Source: Isoetes taiwanensis (lineage: Eukaryota > Streptophyta > Lycopodiopsida > Isoetales > Isoetaceae). From it: a stretch of 64,000 nt of DNA. Position 1 is the stretch's first letter. Every line of letters starts with the position of its first letter. Position numbers and translations under genes: made by a program. Location: NCBI GenBank assembly GCA_021234155.1, contig JAJEKV010000267.1, positions 250,001-314,000 on the forward strand, written 5' to 3'. The notes under the pieces were generated by a model that did not search any database, had not been told where the DNA came from, and was given only the letters and a program-made list of their open reading frames with translations. Of the stretch, positions 33,593-45,656 are shown in pieces.

Positions 33593-34273
33593 CTTTAGGA
33601 GTTAATGCTTTTGTTTATTTTGTTGTGTCGTTACGACGAAGCGAATGACTATTTGGCAAATACTTTTGATGCCCCCTGTAAATAATTTTTTTTTTAAATG
33701 TTTTGAGCTATACGAGGGCACTTGATCACCACATGATCACAACAAGCACCTATAGTTTGCAAGCCTATATGACCCATAAATAAGTATTAATATGTCGTTA
33801 AACAAAAAATAAACACTAACATTGATACCTGAGGCTACACAAAACTCGGGATAATTGTGGACGGTAAGGTGTAAGATCCCATGAAATGTAAGGACATGGG
33901 GCTCCTTCACCATGTCGCAATGTCTTGCAATGTCTCTTTTCACAATGTCTTTCCACAATGTCTCTAGCTCCTCAACGAGGGGCTCCATGTAAAGATCTAT
34001 ATTTTTCACTTGATACTTCTCTATTGAAAGATATATGAGAAAAATACATAAAAACAGAGTGAAGCATAAGAAAGATCTTAAATAACTCAAGCACAAACAT
34101 GCCTGTTACAATAAGTGTCAACATCATGTGCCTAGGCTTAGTTGCCATCCAAGGTGGAATGTTGTAATTGATAATAATAATGGGCCAAACACTATGTGAG
34201 GATGACATTGTACCAAATGGAATACCATCCATTTAGTTCCTCCATTAAAATTGGCCATTTGTCTTCAATGTAT

Positions 34274-34917
34274 AGTGGAATGGAGGTATTCCGGGTTTCC
34301 AGGTGGCCTGGAAACCCGGAATGGAGGCCCCAACCTCCATTCCCCTACAATATAGAAGTTGGGGACATTTTTTTCCTCAGCAGATGGTGAAGCTTTAGAT
34401 GCAACGAAAAGGATTCGGTGAAGCTCTGAAACATCTTTCATCAGCAGATTCCTCAGCAAATGCCGAAGCTTTAGATGCAACAAAGAGCAGATTCTGTGAA
34501 GCTCTGTACAAATGTGGTGAAGCTCTGAAGCTCTGAAACATCTTTCATCCGGCGAAGCTCTGCAATAGCCGTTCTGCTTCCACCATCTGCAGATTAGAGT
34601 GCGCTTTTTCTTCATCTGAAGAGCAAATCAAACAAGGGAAGAACAGATCAAACAGGGAAAGCGGCCTTTTCTTCATCTGAAGAGTAGATCAAACAGCGGA
34701 AGAGGATTAGAGGCAACAAATAGACCTGTGAATCCCTACGACCTCTAGCGGCGGCGAGCTCTGGCAGGAAGAACCCTAACCTAAAAAAAGACCTTACCTG
34801 GACAGCAGGTCGAGCAGAATGGGTGAACCCAAGTTCCATTCCGCGTTATTGGGTGTTGCCACGCGTCGATAAAAGACTGGTCGCCAGAGAAAAAAATGGA
34901 CCCGACTTCTATATTGT
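34274..34917. mobile_element. Insertion in TNP2 gene with TIR pair and hairpin
   Basis: Interrupts the transposase between KALKTLQI and EDKWPILMEE. Inside, 34345-34374 (ACAATATAGAAGTTGGGGAC) and the reverse complement of 34885-34914 (ACAATATAGAAGTCGGGTCC) form inverted repeats of about 30 bp around 510 bp. The interior has repeated words GGTGAAGCTCTGAAACATC and TTTTCTTCATCTGAAGAG (two each). A separate nested hairpin occupies the left 70 bp. No transposase. Superfamily unassigned; the flanks suggest at most a 3-bp duplication. Confidence 0.6.
34277..34343. repeat. Nested perfect hairpin
   Basis: Inner 16-bp perfect arms 34288-34303 (ATTCCGGGTTTCCAGG) and 34307-34322 around a 3-nt loop. An 11-bp outer pair, 34277-34287 (GGAATGGAGGT) and 34333-34343, wraps around it. 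Confidence 0.9.
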
Positions 34918-35390
34918 GCCTATCTGCAATGTCTTCAAGGCTTTGCCATCTGCAGGAATTCTCATGATGCCATCTTTGCTCCCATGCGTTGCATAGAAAT
35001 CCATAAATGCTGCAAGTGATGGCAACCTAAACATGTGATATAAACGAAAGATAATTGGCAATGCCTCAAAACCTTCTTAGGTACTTTCGTTTTCATGTCG
35101 TCATCTTAGTTCTTTGCATTTTGGACATTCTTGCATATTCTTGTATTCATTACAAAATAGGACAATATCAGTTGGACATGCATGTATGCAATTATATTCC
35201 AGCCCCATTCCCCATAGTAACTCTCTTGCCTCCCTCCTATTTTTAGGAACCATCAATGTTTTTTTAACTAAATTTCTATAGATGTTTGATCCATCAATGG
35301 TTCTAGCTGGCTTGTGTTTCTTATGATGTTCGAGATATTTCAGACGTTATTTCATAGATTCTAATATTTTATATTTTTTTCTAGTTGCGA

Positions 35391-35739
35391 CATCGAGCAA
35401 AGGCAAGGGCAAAGGATAAATATCAATGGCGTCCACCACCATCCCTGACTCCAAGGACATGGAACAAGTGCTTGCCAATATGGATGTTTAGAATCTTCTT
35501 GCAATGCAGAAGCTAATTGCTAGTAGACTAGAGTCGGAGACATGTTTGTGAGGAAGGCGGGGAGTTGCAAAGGAGCTACAGAAACCACAAATATCACACA
35601 AAAAACAAAGCATTTATTAAAAAAAAAAAAAGAAAGAAAAAAAACTACCTTAATACCCAAACCCGGGTTACTCGGAGCATTGGCACCATTGCCCCTACCT
35701 CGTAAAGTCCTCCTCCTATTTTCTTTAAACTCTTCCCCT
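35391..35739. other. Unassigned spacer with A-rich tract
   Basis: A short frame MASTTIPDSKDMEQVLANMD (from 35427) ends quickly. An A-rich run (AAAAAAAAAAAAGAAAGAAAA) lies at about 35619-35643, possibly the tail of a retrocopy. Nothing firm. Confidence 0.3.
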
Positions 35740-37185
35740 TCCTCTACATGCTGATGATGTTGACCTGCTCGCATATACCCCAGAGGACATGCAGCGCCAC
35801 CTGGATGCTTTGGACACTTTCTGCCAATTCACTGACATGAGAGTTAACTTGGCCAAGACAAGGGTGCTGCTGGTCCCATCATCCCGGCATCCACGCCTTC
35901 CCTCATTCACTTACCAGGGGCAGGTAGTGGAGGTGGCTCGATCTTATAAGTATTTGGGCATTGAGTTTTCTACTACCACATAAGCGGGATGCATCCATCG
36001 GTTCTGAGGTCACCGCAGGCCGGAAAGCCCACAGATGCAATGCAAAACAACAGTACAAGGCGTAGGGTTGTATGCATGGGGTCACGAGGCACACTTGTTC
36101 GGGGCCTTGGTTGAACGGGTCCTCCTCTATGGGGGCGAAGTGTGGGGGGCGGTGATATCCCTCACCACTTGGAGCGATCTAGAGCAGTGTACAGAGGCCT
36201 TCTTGGCCCGACACGGGAGTGAAATCCACGTCCCATATCGGATCTTGCTCCAGGGAGGCGAGGCTTCCTTCCATTCTGTGAGGGGCCTACTGGAGCGTCC
36301 ACATTATTTACTTCGGAAGGTGGTGGCTATGGATGAAGCCCGGCTGCCCAACCTTGCTTTGGCGGTGGCGATGGGCCCCTTGGCGACTCAAAAGCCTCTT
36401 TGGAAAGACAAGCAAGTCGCAGTGGTTCTCGCTATGGAATGTGCGAGGCACACTGGATGTGGATCGGTGCATACAGGAAGGGGAACGCGGCTGCCTTGAA
36501 GCGGTATTTGGATGCTTGCTTCATGGCCAAGCTTTGGGATGCGAGGCCCATCACATGTCAAGGTGGCAAATTATCTACGCGTGGGTTAATCCCATGCTCA
36601 CGAGGGGCCCACACCACTACACTGCGCACCCCATCTACCCATGAAAAAGCGCAGGGGTGATTGCTTCCCCATTCAAGACAGTGCACACACCACCTCCGCA
36701 TTGAGGCGAGGGGAGATGGATTCGGGAGCTCGCAGCGTGAGGGCCAGTCTGTGGAGTCTTTGTCAACGAGAGCCATTGAGGATGAAAGTCATGCCCTCGT
36801 GCCCTGTCCGGTCTGAGCATATCCGGGCTCGGTATGCTTTCGGTTAGTTGTGCCCCATCGGGCCTTGCATGAGCCAATGAGCAACGGCCTTTGTAGGCTT
36901 GTTGGGATCATTACCTCAGGGAGGTAATGGATACAGCGGACTCGATTATGCCCTGTCAGGCATTAACCTTCGGTTGTACTTGTGATTATGTATATAAGCA
37001 TGGTAAATATGTCGGCATCCTTATTGCTACTAAGGTTTTTTCCCAAAACCCTTGGTGAGGGGTTTTTAATCCTGGTAGTAATGCGCCTGCTGCTCTCTCT
37101 TTGTACTTGGGTCCCATAGGCCAGTTGGTCTCCGTGGACGATAAAATCATATTCTATTCTATTCTATTCTATTCTATTCTATTCT
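35740..37185 (+). mobile_element. 5'-truncated LINE (RT C-terminal half to 3' tail)
   Basis: Starts just before the catalytic box (LYADDVDLLAYTPEDMQ at about 35746), then FTDMRVNLAKTRVLL, RSYKYLGIEFS, ALVERVLLYGGEVWG, a long region to about 36500 with frame changes, and the distal part at 36560-36850. The 3' region is GGTCCCATAGGCCAGTTGGT, CCGTGGACGATAAAATC, then seven ATTCT units (37151-37185). It is homologous in protein and 3' end to the LINE at 15.6 kb and the fragments at 33.0, 51.9 and 55.5 kb. Multiple frameshifts; inactive. Confidence 0.85.
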
Positions 37186-38414
37186 ACACAACAAAACTCC
37201 ATGTATAAACCTACATACCTAATTAGAGGATAAAGTGCATAGAAAATATGCTTACCTTCACCTTTGCCTTCCTCATCCTCCCTACGAGTGCAATTATGAT
37301 TAACTGTGGAGAAAACTAGCACACCTAGGTCAAAAAGAAATTATTAGAGAAACATTTGATAAGTATAAATGATGGTTGCAGTAATAGGATGAGTTACAGA
37401 TTACGTGTTCAAATACTTACAAACTATACTAATCCCAAATAATACTTTGATGGCTCAAATTTTATTGTTAATAAGCTCCAGCATTGCTACTGTAGGCGGG
37501 GCTGGAGGGGCAGACGCATGATGCCCAGAATATCAGATCAGGAATAAGATACCCACAATGACCAAGACCACTAAGAGTTGAGCCTCCACCATGACTATAT
37601 CAATTTGAACATAATGAGAACTAGCGAGAGAAAGGAATAGAGAAGTAGGGTGCACCCACTATATTCAAGAATAGGTTCAAGTTACTTTTGACCTTTAAGT
37701 TAAAATATTAAAATAATCTTAAGTATATTATCGTATTTTTGGCTTTGAACAAATATCTTTGAATAAATACCTAAATGATGGGTGCACCTGCACCCATCAT
37801 CTTCTTATATTACAAAAATTATCCCGCACATATGTATGTGGTGCATATCAACCTCTAGGTTGCCATATTATTAGACCATGTATGTCATGCATCGAACCCT
37901 AAATTATGCCACGTCGCATTTTCAGTGCCACATCACGAAACCCTACATTGTACGTGCGGACTTGATATAATTACAATGTACAATAAATTTTAATAATGAT
38001 CCAGTTCTGATTCAAACAAATATTTTTCTAAGTGTTTAATTAAAGTTCCAATGTGCACTTAGATTTAAACGGATGGTTATGTAAGTTGCAAAAAGGGAGT
38101 AGTAGATTTGGGCACATTGGAGTTCTAAATACAGGCATATAGGGAAGGATATTCAAGAAATGATGTTGCATACTAGTCAGATTTTGGCTCTGGCTATGTT
38201 TTTCTTAGGTGATTTCCTGTTGAAGTTTGAAATATTGGCAAGCAAGGTGGTTTTCTTTTCTATTCTATTCTATTCTATATTCAACGTATGCTTTATACAG
38301 CTTCAACCTAATTTCTTATTGTTTATTTTCCTTTTTTTCCCCTGGAAGGACAACAAACTCTATTCACAAATCAAAATGTTATAACAAAATAAAATGCAGA
38401 GATAGAACTATTAT
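37186..38414. other. Gene-free; isolated ATTCT run
   Basis: No coding region supported. Four ATTCT units occur at about 38256-38278, preceded by GGTGGTTTTC, possibly a LINE-tail remnant. A minus-strand mini-frame MVEAQLLVVLVIVGILFLI near 37600 is too short to call. Confidence 0.4.
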
Positions 38415-38736
38415 GGGCGAAAGTATGCTACGGTGTACCACTTTTGGAACCCTTGGAAGTACCTACACTACGTACTTTTAAAACTGGTACTTTTTATTTT
38501 TTCTTTCCATTAAAATCAATAAAAAACTTTCAAAATAAAAGTCAATAACATATCAATCTATAATATTACGAGGATTGCAATACTATCAGAGACTAAAATG
38601 AATGAATCAATCTTAAACTTATTATTTATTGAGACATTTATGGAAGTTTCCAATACCTAATACGAGGTACTTTTCTGTGTAGTTTTGCACTTTTTAAAAA
38701 GTACTTTAGATGGTACACCCTAGCATCCTTTCACCC
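38415..38736. mobile_element. MITE, 4-bp target duplication (member 2)
   Basis: 322 bp. The left terminus GGGCGAAAGTATGCTACGG and the reverse complement of the right terminus GGGTGAAAGGATGCTAGGG extend as about 27-bp imperfect inverted repeats. Flanked by TTAT (38411-38414) and TTAT (38737-38740). Shares TIR consensus, duplication length and the internal word GGTACTTTTCTGTGTA with the element at 19530, in opposite orientation. No coding capacity. Confidence 0.88.
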
Positions 38737-38749
38737 TTATCCTAGTGGA

Positions 38750-38995
38750 CACACCTATATGTCTAAGCATTTGTCCATATCAGTACCTTTTCCTCTTGAT
38801 AGAGAAGAACAATTATAAGCCATAACAATTTCATCATGAGAACATTGAAGAAGAATCTCATGTAAAGTGTCCATGCCATATACAATCTCCTTCTCTTCTT
38901 GGACGATAAAATCATATTCTATTCTATTCTTCCAGATTGACCACAAAAGCCAACCAAATGCAAAAGGCTCGTTTCTACACTTTGTGCCATGCATC
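38750..38995 (-). pseudogene. L1-type LINE C-terminal fragment with a tiny LINE stub
   Basis: The minus-strand frame contains AFGWLLWSIWKN, the tryptophan-rich motif near the C-terminus of plant L1 ORF2. Immediately after it, on the plus strand at 38899-38932, sits TTGGACGATAAAATC plus ATTCT units, identical to the last few dozen bases of the other LINE family's 3' end. This stub is read through in the frame, so the fragment hosts an insertion of only about 35 bp. Confidence 0.6.
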
Positions 38996-40750
38996 AGGGT
39001 AAAATTTTGTTCAATGACAGGACATCATGTTGCCAAAGAAATGATCTAACAAAAGAAGCATAAATTGTGCCAAAGAAATGGGGCCATGACACTTTGTTTT
39101 TTGACAATTCTTCTAGAGCGAGAGATTGTTACCTACCAATTGCCGACCCATGCAACTATTAGAAAAATTAGTTATTGGCCTTAGATTCTGGTAGAGTTTG
39201 CAAGGTATATATTGCTAAAACAATATATAATCCTTATGCTACCTTCCGATTTTCTACCACACATGAAGGTTCTAATTCTTCATCAACATTACAATGACAT
39301 CTTTCCAAGTTAACATGACGACATTGCTGTGATAAATTTCTTGTGCTACAAATTCCAATTCAATATATGAACACGTACAAACAAAATATTTCATGTTCTC
39401 TTATGCACACAATCCTTGGTGTTATATGGCGCACCAATCCTTGTATAGGTTTACTAGAAACATATTTTATCATTAAATTGTTTTCCAAATGCTCATGCTA
39501 TAAGGCAGATTAGCAAAAGGAATAATAGCCTATAATTTATTGGTGCTTCAATGCCTGCAATGGAGTATGAAATTCCTATCAAAATTTTAAATAAATATTG
39601 TGAAGATAATTATAGAAATCTAGGGCAACCTACCTAATTAATCTTACAAAATGACCAAATCTTAAATTATTAGATGCACAAGCAAAATAAAAGCTTTAAA
39701 CATTTGTGCCGACTTTCCTCATAAGAACTAAATGATCTTAAAGGGTAAAAACAATAATCTCAATTTTGGAAAGAAGCATATTATCTTGTTAAATGGGAAG
39801 TTTACAAAGACGTAGTATCTAATTAGTACAGTTAAGTTCTTTTTCCATTTCATTATGTTTCCTAATATACTTTCTAATTAGTATAAAGTTAAACCTTTTT
39901 GCTTTTCCATTAACTTTTCTCTAATGGATGGCTACCCTATTAGTATGGAAAGTATTCGCCCAGAAAGAGGATGTCTGATTAGTCAGTAATTTCAATACTA
40001 GAATGGCTAATTACGAGTTTTTTTTTTTTTCTCTCCCCCGTCATAAAAGCAGACTAGATCAAATGCTTTTTACTAATCAAAACAAGCCCAATTTTCATGT
40101 TTCAGATTTGAGATATTTTAATTGGTGATATCTTCTAATGTATTGTATCCATGTTGTTTGTTATTTTTAATCAATAATATTCATGATGCACCAAGGCAAG
40201 GAGATGTTGTAGTTGGAACTATTATGACAAAATATTTAGCATAATAGGTTGGATTTACAATTGTATATTTGTTACATTTTTCCAATAATGGTCTTACTAT
40301 AATTTGAAGGTCTTATTGCGTGACAACTACTAATGAGCACGTCTAATGTCCACACACTTGCATTAACTTTAGTCATTTACTGTAATGGTTGAGACTCATG
40401 TATTTCTGTTTTCTATATGTATTGTCTTTTAGCAAAGTCCTGCTAGCAAAGACCTAAGATTGATGGGAGTAGAAGCTTCTTCCTCTCACATTCCATTTGG
40501 AAAGCATTATCATGGGCGACGTTAGATTGATTCCACATCATTGCATTCGAGGAGGAGGTTTCTTTGCAATATGGTGAAACAAGGTTAAGCTTTACTGCTG
40601 GAATTTCTTGTCTTTGTTGTTTTTATCTCTATTTCTTGACCTGATTTTAACTACATGCTAGAAGTAAGGCTTAACTTTTTCTGCTGATATATTTATTTGC
40701 AAAGGTTTTACATTCTACACTAATTTTCTGCCTTATATTGATGCTGGATC
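38996..40750. other. AT-rich gene-free region
   Basis: No coding region, RNA gene or clear repeat was recognised in about 1.75 kb. Homopolymer T at about 40020-40030. Confidence 0.4.
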
Positions 40751-41382
40751 TGTTAGGAATATCAAAATCAACAGTCTGATCTGTGCGACTATTTTTAATA
40801 GTCACTTGAATCACATCCTTAAGTTTATGAGCTAATGTTTTGGAGTATTTTCAACATTAGATTCAATTAATCTATGTTTGTCAGATGAAAGATCTCTTGA
40901 TGAGTTACAGTCCATGAGTGTGGACATAACCGAGAATGAAAAGATGTGCATGCATTTGCATAGCTATCACAATCTTTTAAAGGAATTGTCATAAATATGG
41001 TAGGAACGTTTTCGGATTATTCTTTTGAGAAGACATTATTCCATCTGAAGGCAGAGGTGAGATCCACAAACAAGGACACATGTACTCAAACACGGATGCT
41101 TTGATGTTTATGGATCCTAAAGTGTTTTGGAGAGAGGCAATTGCAATAATGCAGCTTTTTTAATGAACCATATACTTCATGCGTATTTGGATTTTCAAAT
41201 ACCTCGCACTTTGTGCTCATGTAAAGTGCCCTCATTTAAATAATTAGAAGTTTAAGTGTGGAGCTTTTATTAGAATTTCTGTTGCTTCTGCGAAAATGGA
41301 TGCTAAGGCACCTTCTTACATTTTTATTAGATATTGTTCCAATAAGAACGCTTTTAGATTCCTTGATTTGGATACCAACAGA

Positions 41383-42126
41383 CACTACTAGAGGATGGGT
41401 TGTTTGCAACGTCAGTTTATAATGTCTACGTCGCAAAAATCACATACGTTCCCATGACGTTGCACAAAATTTAAAAGACGTCGCAAATGTAATGTCCCAC
41501 GTCGCAGTTTGGAACGTCTGATCAGACGTCACAATGGCAAAAATTGAGTACGTTCCTACGATATTGCATAAAATTCAAACAACGTCGCAGGTAGAACGTC
41601 AGACATCACAGTTGGAACGTCTGGTCAGAGATCGCAATGGCCTACTATGTGCCACGCCGCAGTAGCGACGTATCACGTCGCAAGTGCAATATCATTATAA
41701 TATGAAATGTCGCAACTGCAATGTCTCATTGTGACTTAAAAAATAAACATAGAATACATACAAATACGAGTTGTTGAGGTGTTGGTAAGGCCTCAGGTTT
41801 ATGAGTTAGAGGTTAGGGGTTCAAGTCCACAAAAAAATATTTTGGGCGTCACATATATGTACATCTTAACAACATATGAGCGATGTCTAGACGTCATAAG
41901 GACATATTTTGTACATATTTGGGGCATCCATGACGTCGCTAATACATTGCACATGCGACATGATGTCGCACATGCAACGTGACGTCGCGTTGCGACGAAT
42001 CCACGGCGACGTCATTTGCGACGAGCAGGAAACGTTATTAAAGCGTGTGCATGCGACGTTTGATGTCCTCGTTATGTCACTAAGACGTCGCAAATGGCAT
42101 CGCAAACTGCCTATTCTGTAGTAGTG
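41383..42126. mobile_element. Non-autonomous CACTA (En/Spm) element
   Basis: 744 bp. The ends CACTACTAGAGGATGGGTTG and the reverse complement of the right end CACTACTACAGAATAGGCAG match, flanked by the 3-bp duplication AGA (41380-41382, 42127-42129). Both subterminal regions are packed with ACGTCGCA, GACGTCGC and AACGTC words on both strands, as expected for transposase-binding arrays. No transposase is encoded. Confidence 0.93.
41770..41835 (+). repeat. tRNA-like (SINE-head-like) segment inside CACTA
   Basis: TTGGTAAGGCC at about 41783 resembles a pol III A box, and GGGTTCAAGTCC at 41817-41828 is close to the B-box consensus. The spacing of about 35 nt fits a Ser/Leu-type tRNA-derived SINE head. 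No cloverleaf closes at the acceptor stem, so this is not a tRNA gene. Confidence 0.4.
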
Positions 42127-45100
42127 AGACTTGTGATCAGTTGTCATGCCAAGTTCAATGAGCTTGAGCCTTATTTTCCAAAATAAAACTGTTGTGCTGA
42201 TACTTTTTTCATCATTCCATAAGAACTACCTCCCTTGTCTTTAATTTTGCCTGCATCTCATGATAGCACTGTGATAAATCCATCTGATAACCATATAGTC
42301 ATAGATGACTTACTTCTGGAAGATTTGATCATTGATGATCGAGGAGCCTGTGACTAATACTCGTCATTCTAGAATAAAAAAGCTTCCACATTCGCTCAAG
42401 GACGGACTATGTACTTAACTCTAAAGAGGTAATTGTACAATATCATTATTCTGGAAGCAATTAATAGTGGTCAACAAGTTCATGGCAAAAACCAATGACA
42501 GGGGAACTTTCTTCCCTTGCACGGGCAGATACATGAACATAAGTTCCTCGACCAACAGAAAGAACAATTGTGAGATCACATTGGGTCTTTAAAATAAGTA
42601 CACAACAGGCGAAACAATTGACAGGTTCAAAGCTCGACTGATAGCATGGGGATTTAATCAAATTGTGAATAAAGCGTTTGTTTCAGTAGTTAGGATGACC
42701 ACAATTCAAACTCTTCTTGCTTATGCCAGCCTGAATCATTATTTTGTGCATCAACTAGATGTTATTAATGCTTTTCTGCATGGAGACTTGCAGGAAGAAG
42801 TTTATATGCAACAGCCAGAAGGATTCAAGCATGGAATTAACCTAGTTTGCCAGCTCTACAAGGTCCTATATGGATTGAAACAGTCTTCAAGAACCTTATA
42901 TTTTAAACTTAACTCAGCTCTTCTTGATCATCATTTCTCTGTTAGCACACTTGACCTAAGCCTTTATTTTCTTTTATCTCCATTTCCTATCTACATTTTA
43001 TATTAAGTAGATGATATCATAATTATTGTAGCCCATGAGCCAAGTCTTATTTCAATCAAAACTCAGCTTCAAGCTATCTTTCCTATGCGAGATCTTGTCC
43101 CAATCCATCACAAACCAAGAAAAGTATCTCTCGAACTTGCTTCACCAACTCTGCATGACCAATTGTAACCTAGTAGCAACACCTCTTGAAACTGGCCTCT
43201 TTTTTGTATTCTAAAGATCCCATTTGCCCTCCTCGGTACTATTATCTCAAAGATAAATATAGACATATCCTAGGCACACTAAACTTTGTTGCTATGTCTA
43301 CTTGTCCAGACCTGTCACTGCCATTATCCAAGCTCAGGCAATTCTCTGCAGATCCTCATTAAGCACATTGTGTCAAAATGTGTCTCAGATATGTAGCAAC
43401 ATCTTTGAGCTGGGAATTCACTGTAGGGCCAGTGGGGGTAAGGAAATTCCGAAATACTCTAACTCAAATTGGGATGGAGATGTAGACAGGAAATCAATCG
43501 CAAGGCATAGCTTCATCCTAGCTGGAGGTGTAATTAGCTGGAATAGTACGAAACGACATTGTGTAGCTCAGTCAACAGCAGAGGCTGAGTACTATGCCAT
43601 TGCAATGCATTCAATAGACATAGATTCACAAGACGCAGGTATGACAGTGATGGTAGATAACCAAGGAGCAACTCAGATTGCAGACGACCTGTAAGATCAT
43701 TGAAATGATGAAGCATGGGGATGTGAAATTCCGTGTTATTACGTCATTTTGCAGGGATCTGTCAAATTACAATATTGTCATACTTCTAATATGTTTGGAA
43801 ACATCATGACCAAAGCATTGGGTAAACCTAAGTTTTCAACCTTTTTACAAAAATTTGTTTGGAGACAAGAGGTTCTTGATGCTCTTGTTTTAAGTGGGGG
43901 TGTTAGAAATATTAAAATGAGACTTGATCTGTGCTACTATTTTTAGTAGTAGAGCTTATATACTTTCAGCAGTAGATTCAGTTAATCCATTGTATTTAAG
44001 TTGAAGCCTTTTGTGACAATCTTCATTGTATTTACATCAATCAATTTCAATTTTTTCTGATCAAATTGCAATCAGTGTCCTTGAGTTGTCATATGTCAAT
44101 AATAGCGGTGTTATTGACATAGGAACATCACGTACATAGTTCTGACATGAATAGGAAAAGCCAATAAGGAGGTGTACCCCTATTGTGGAATGCACTTTTT
44201 GAATCGATTGAAGATTGCAAAAGCGAATAGTGTTTTGGCACCAAAGATGAACACCGTCCAGAAATACTTGAATCCTTTATTATCATTTATTTTGTAGCTG
44301 TGGAGGTGGTGTTGCTTGCTCTGTCCATTAGGTAGATGATTTATTTATAGTAATTCCTCATGATGCTTATATTCACCATCCAATGTGTGATTCAACTTAG
44401 AAAGTGATCTCTTGTTAGATGTTTCAATAGGTCACCACGTGTAAAGCAACCTCCTATAGTGCAATTGCCTTTTAAATTTCTTTATTTCTTTTCTACACCA
44501 TCCTTAACAACCATATATTATTTGGTTTTACTTGAGCATAGAATAGTGAAGAGTCTAAGAGTTGACATTATTCTAGAAGATGTCAAATTTAGGATTGAGT
44601 TCTATATGTACTAAGAGAACTAGAGTTTGGATATGCTAAAATTCCAACAAAACATGAGCATAAAACATTTGATGTTCAGATGTGTGTATAAACTATACTT
44701 TGGAGTTTCTAATGGTGTATTCATGATTGTTTATGATTGAACTTGTTATAGGCATGTAGATGCATATACGAGTAGACACCATGCAAGGCAATTAGGAATT
44801 GTTCAAGTATAGCAATTTGGAACTTGATTGCTTCGATTAAATGTAGGGCTGAGCTTCAGAATAGTCTTTTATTCTTTTTAGAAGAGAATAAAAAAATTAA
44901 TTGGAAGAGGGGATATGGCAGTGATGGGAGAGTCCTGAATAAGAATCATGGTAGGCTTTTGCAACCCTGCTTGTTGTGTGAGTTAATGGGAGATTTGTTG
45001 GAGTTACTAGTCCTAGAACAAATATGCAGCTGGGGGGCGCCCAGAGTTGCATTCAATGTAAGGTGATTGGGGTTAGAACCCAAGATTTACACAACTAAGC

Positions 45101-45476
45101 AATGTTAGAGTGATGTTGTGCATTATATGTCCTAAGGGATGCAACCAAGTGGCATGGCGTAAAAATTGCTTCGTCTTCGTCTTCTTTCTACATCTGAAAG
45201 CCCCTAAATGTGAAGTAAGTAGAAGGTAGAAGTCATGGATATCATGCATATCTTATGACAATAGACCTTAATTAGCAAAATTGCTATTGTGTGATTCGCT
45301 ACGTAGCAATGGCTGGAGAATAATTAATAAAAGAAACAGAATATCATGTATATACACCTTTAAGATGTATATAATCCTCATTTATGAGCATGACGAGGAA
45401 GAAATCATTGTTCAATGACTTAATAGATGAAAGGTTGCATCTCAACAAGAATAGAAAATAAGATAGAGTAGCATAG

Positions 45477-45565
45477 GATAGGATAGGGTAGGGTAGGGTA
45501 GGGTAGGGTAGGGTAGTAGGGTAGGGTAGTGTAGGGTAGGATCGGGTGGGATGGGATAGGATAGA
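45477..45565. repeat. (TAGGG)n pentanucleotide repeat
   Basis: About 90 bp of TAGGG units with TAGGA and TCGGG variants. A shorter version at about 54588-54645 occupies the same position in duplication copy B. It resembles but differs from the plant telomere unit TTTAGGG. Confidence 0.95.
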
Positions 45566-45656
45566 TATCTTCTAATCAAATTCACCAATCGAAAATTTCT
45601 TGATAGAATTATTTGTCATTCAACCCCAATATGATGACAAATAAAAGGATCGCTAG

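Larger units (their letters stand above)
33740..35390 (-). pseudogene. CACTA transposase TNP2-type (Transposase_21), interrupted
   Basis: Minus-strand remnant of an En/Spm transposase. From right to left: LWGMGLEYNCIHACPTDIVL and CPKCKELR near 35220-35120; MDFYATHGSKDGIMRIPADG and KALKTLQI near 35000-34918; an insertion (34274-34917); then EDKWPILMEE, DGIPFGTMSSSHSVWPII and NYNIPPWMATKPRHMMLTLI (34260-34110). After a likely short intron or frameshift come KNIDLYMEPLVEELETLW (about 34010-33950) and FHGILHLTVHNYPEF (about 33895-33850). This order is that of TNP2 proteins. Element termini (CACTA ends) were not found nearby. Not the source of the 744-bp CACTA element by any visible evidence. Confidence 0.85.
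40751..44100 (+). mobile_element. Decayed, internally deleted Copia
   Basis: Candidate 5' LTR begins TGTTAGGAATATCAAAATC at 40751. The 3' LTR begins TGTTAGAAATATTAAAATG at 43901, straight after the polypurine tract AAGTGGGGG. Both share CTGATCTGTG/TTGATCTGTG and CTACTATTTTTAGTAG-like words. Internally only the late pol survives: SRIKKLPHSLKDGL near 42370, DRFKARLIAWGFNQI, then 42665-43006 with YASLNHYFVHQLDVINAFLH and LYKVLYGLKQSSRTLY, VDDIIII after a stop, and RNase H words (DRKSIARHSF, AQSTAEAEYYAIA) at 43480-43610. Gag, protease and integrase are missing. A CACTA element sits at 41383. LTR right ends could not be fixed. Confidence 0.75.
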
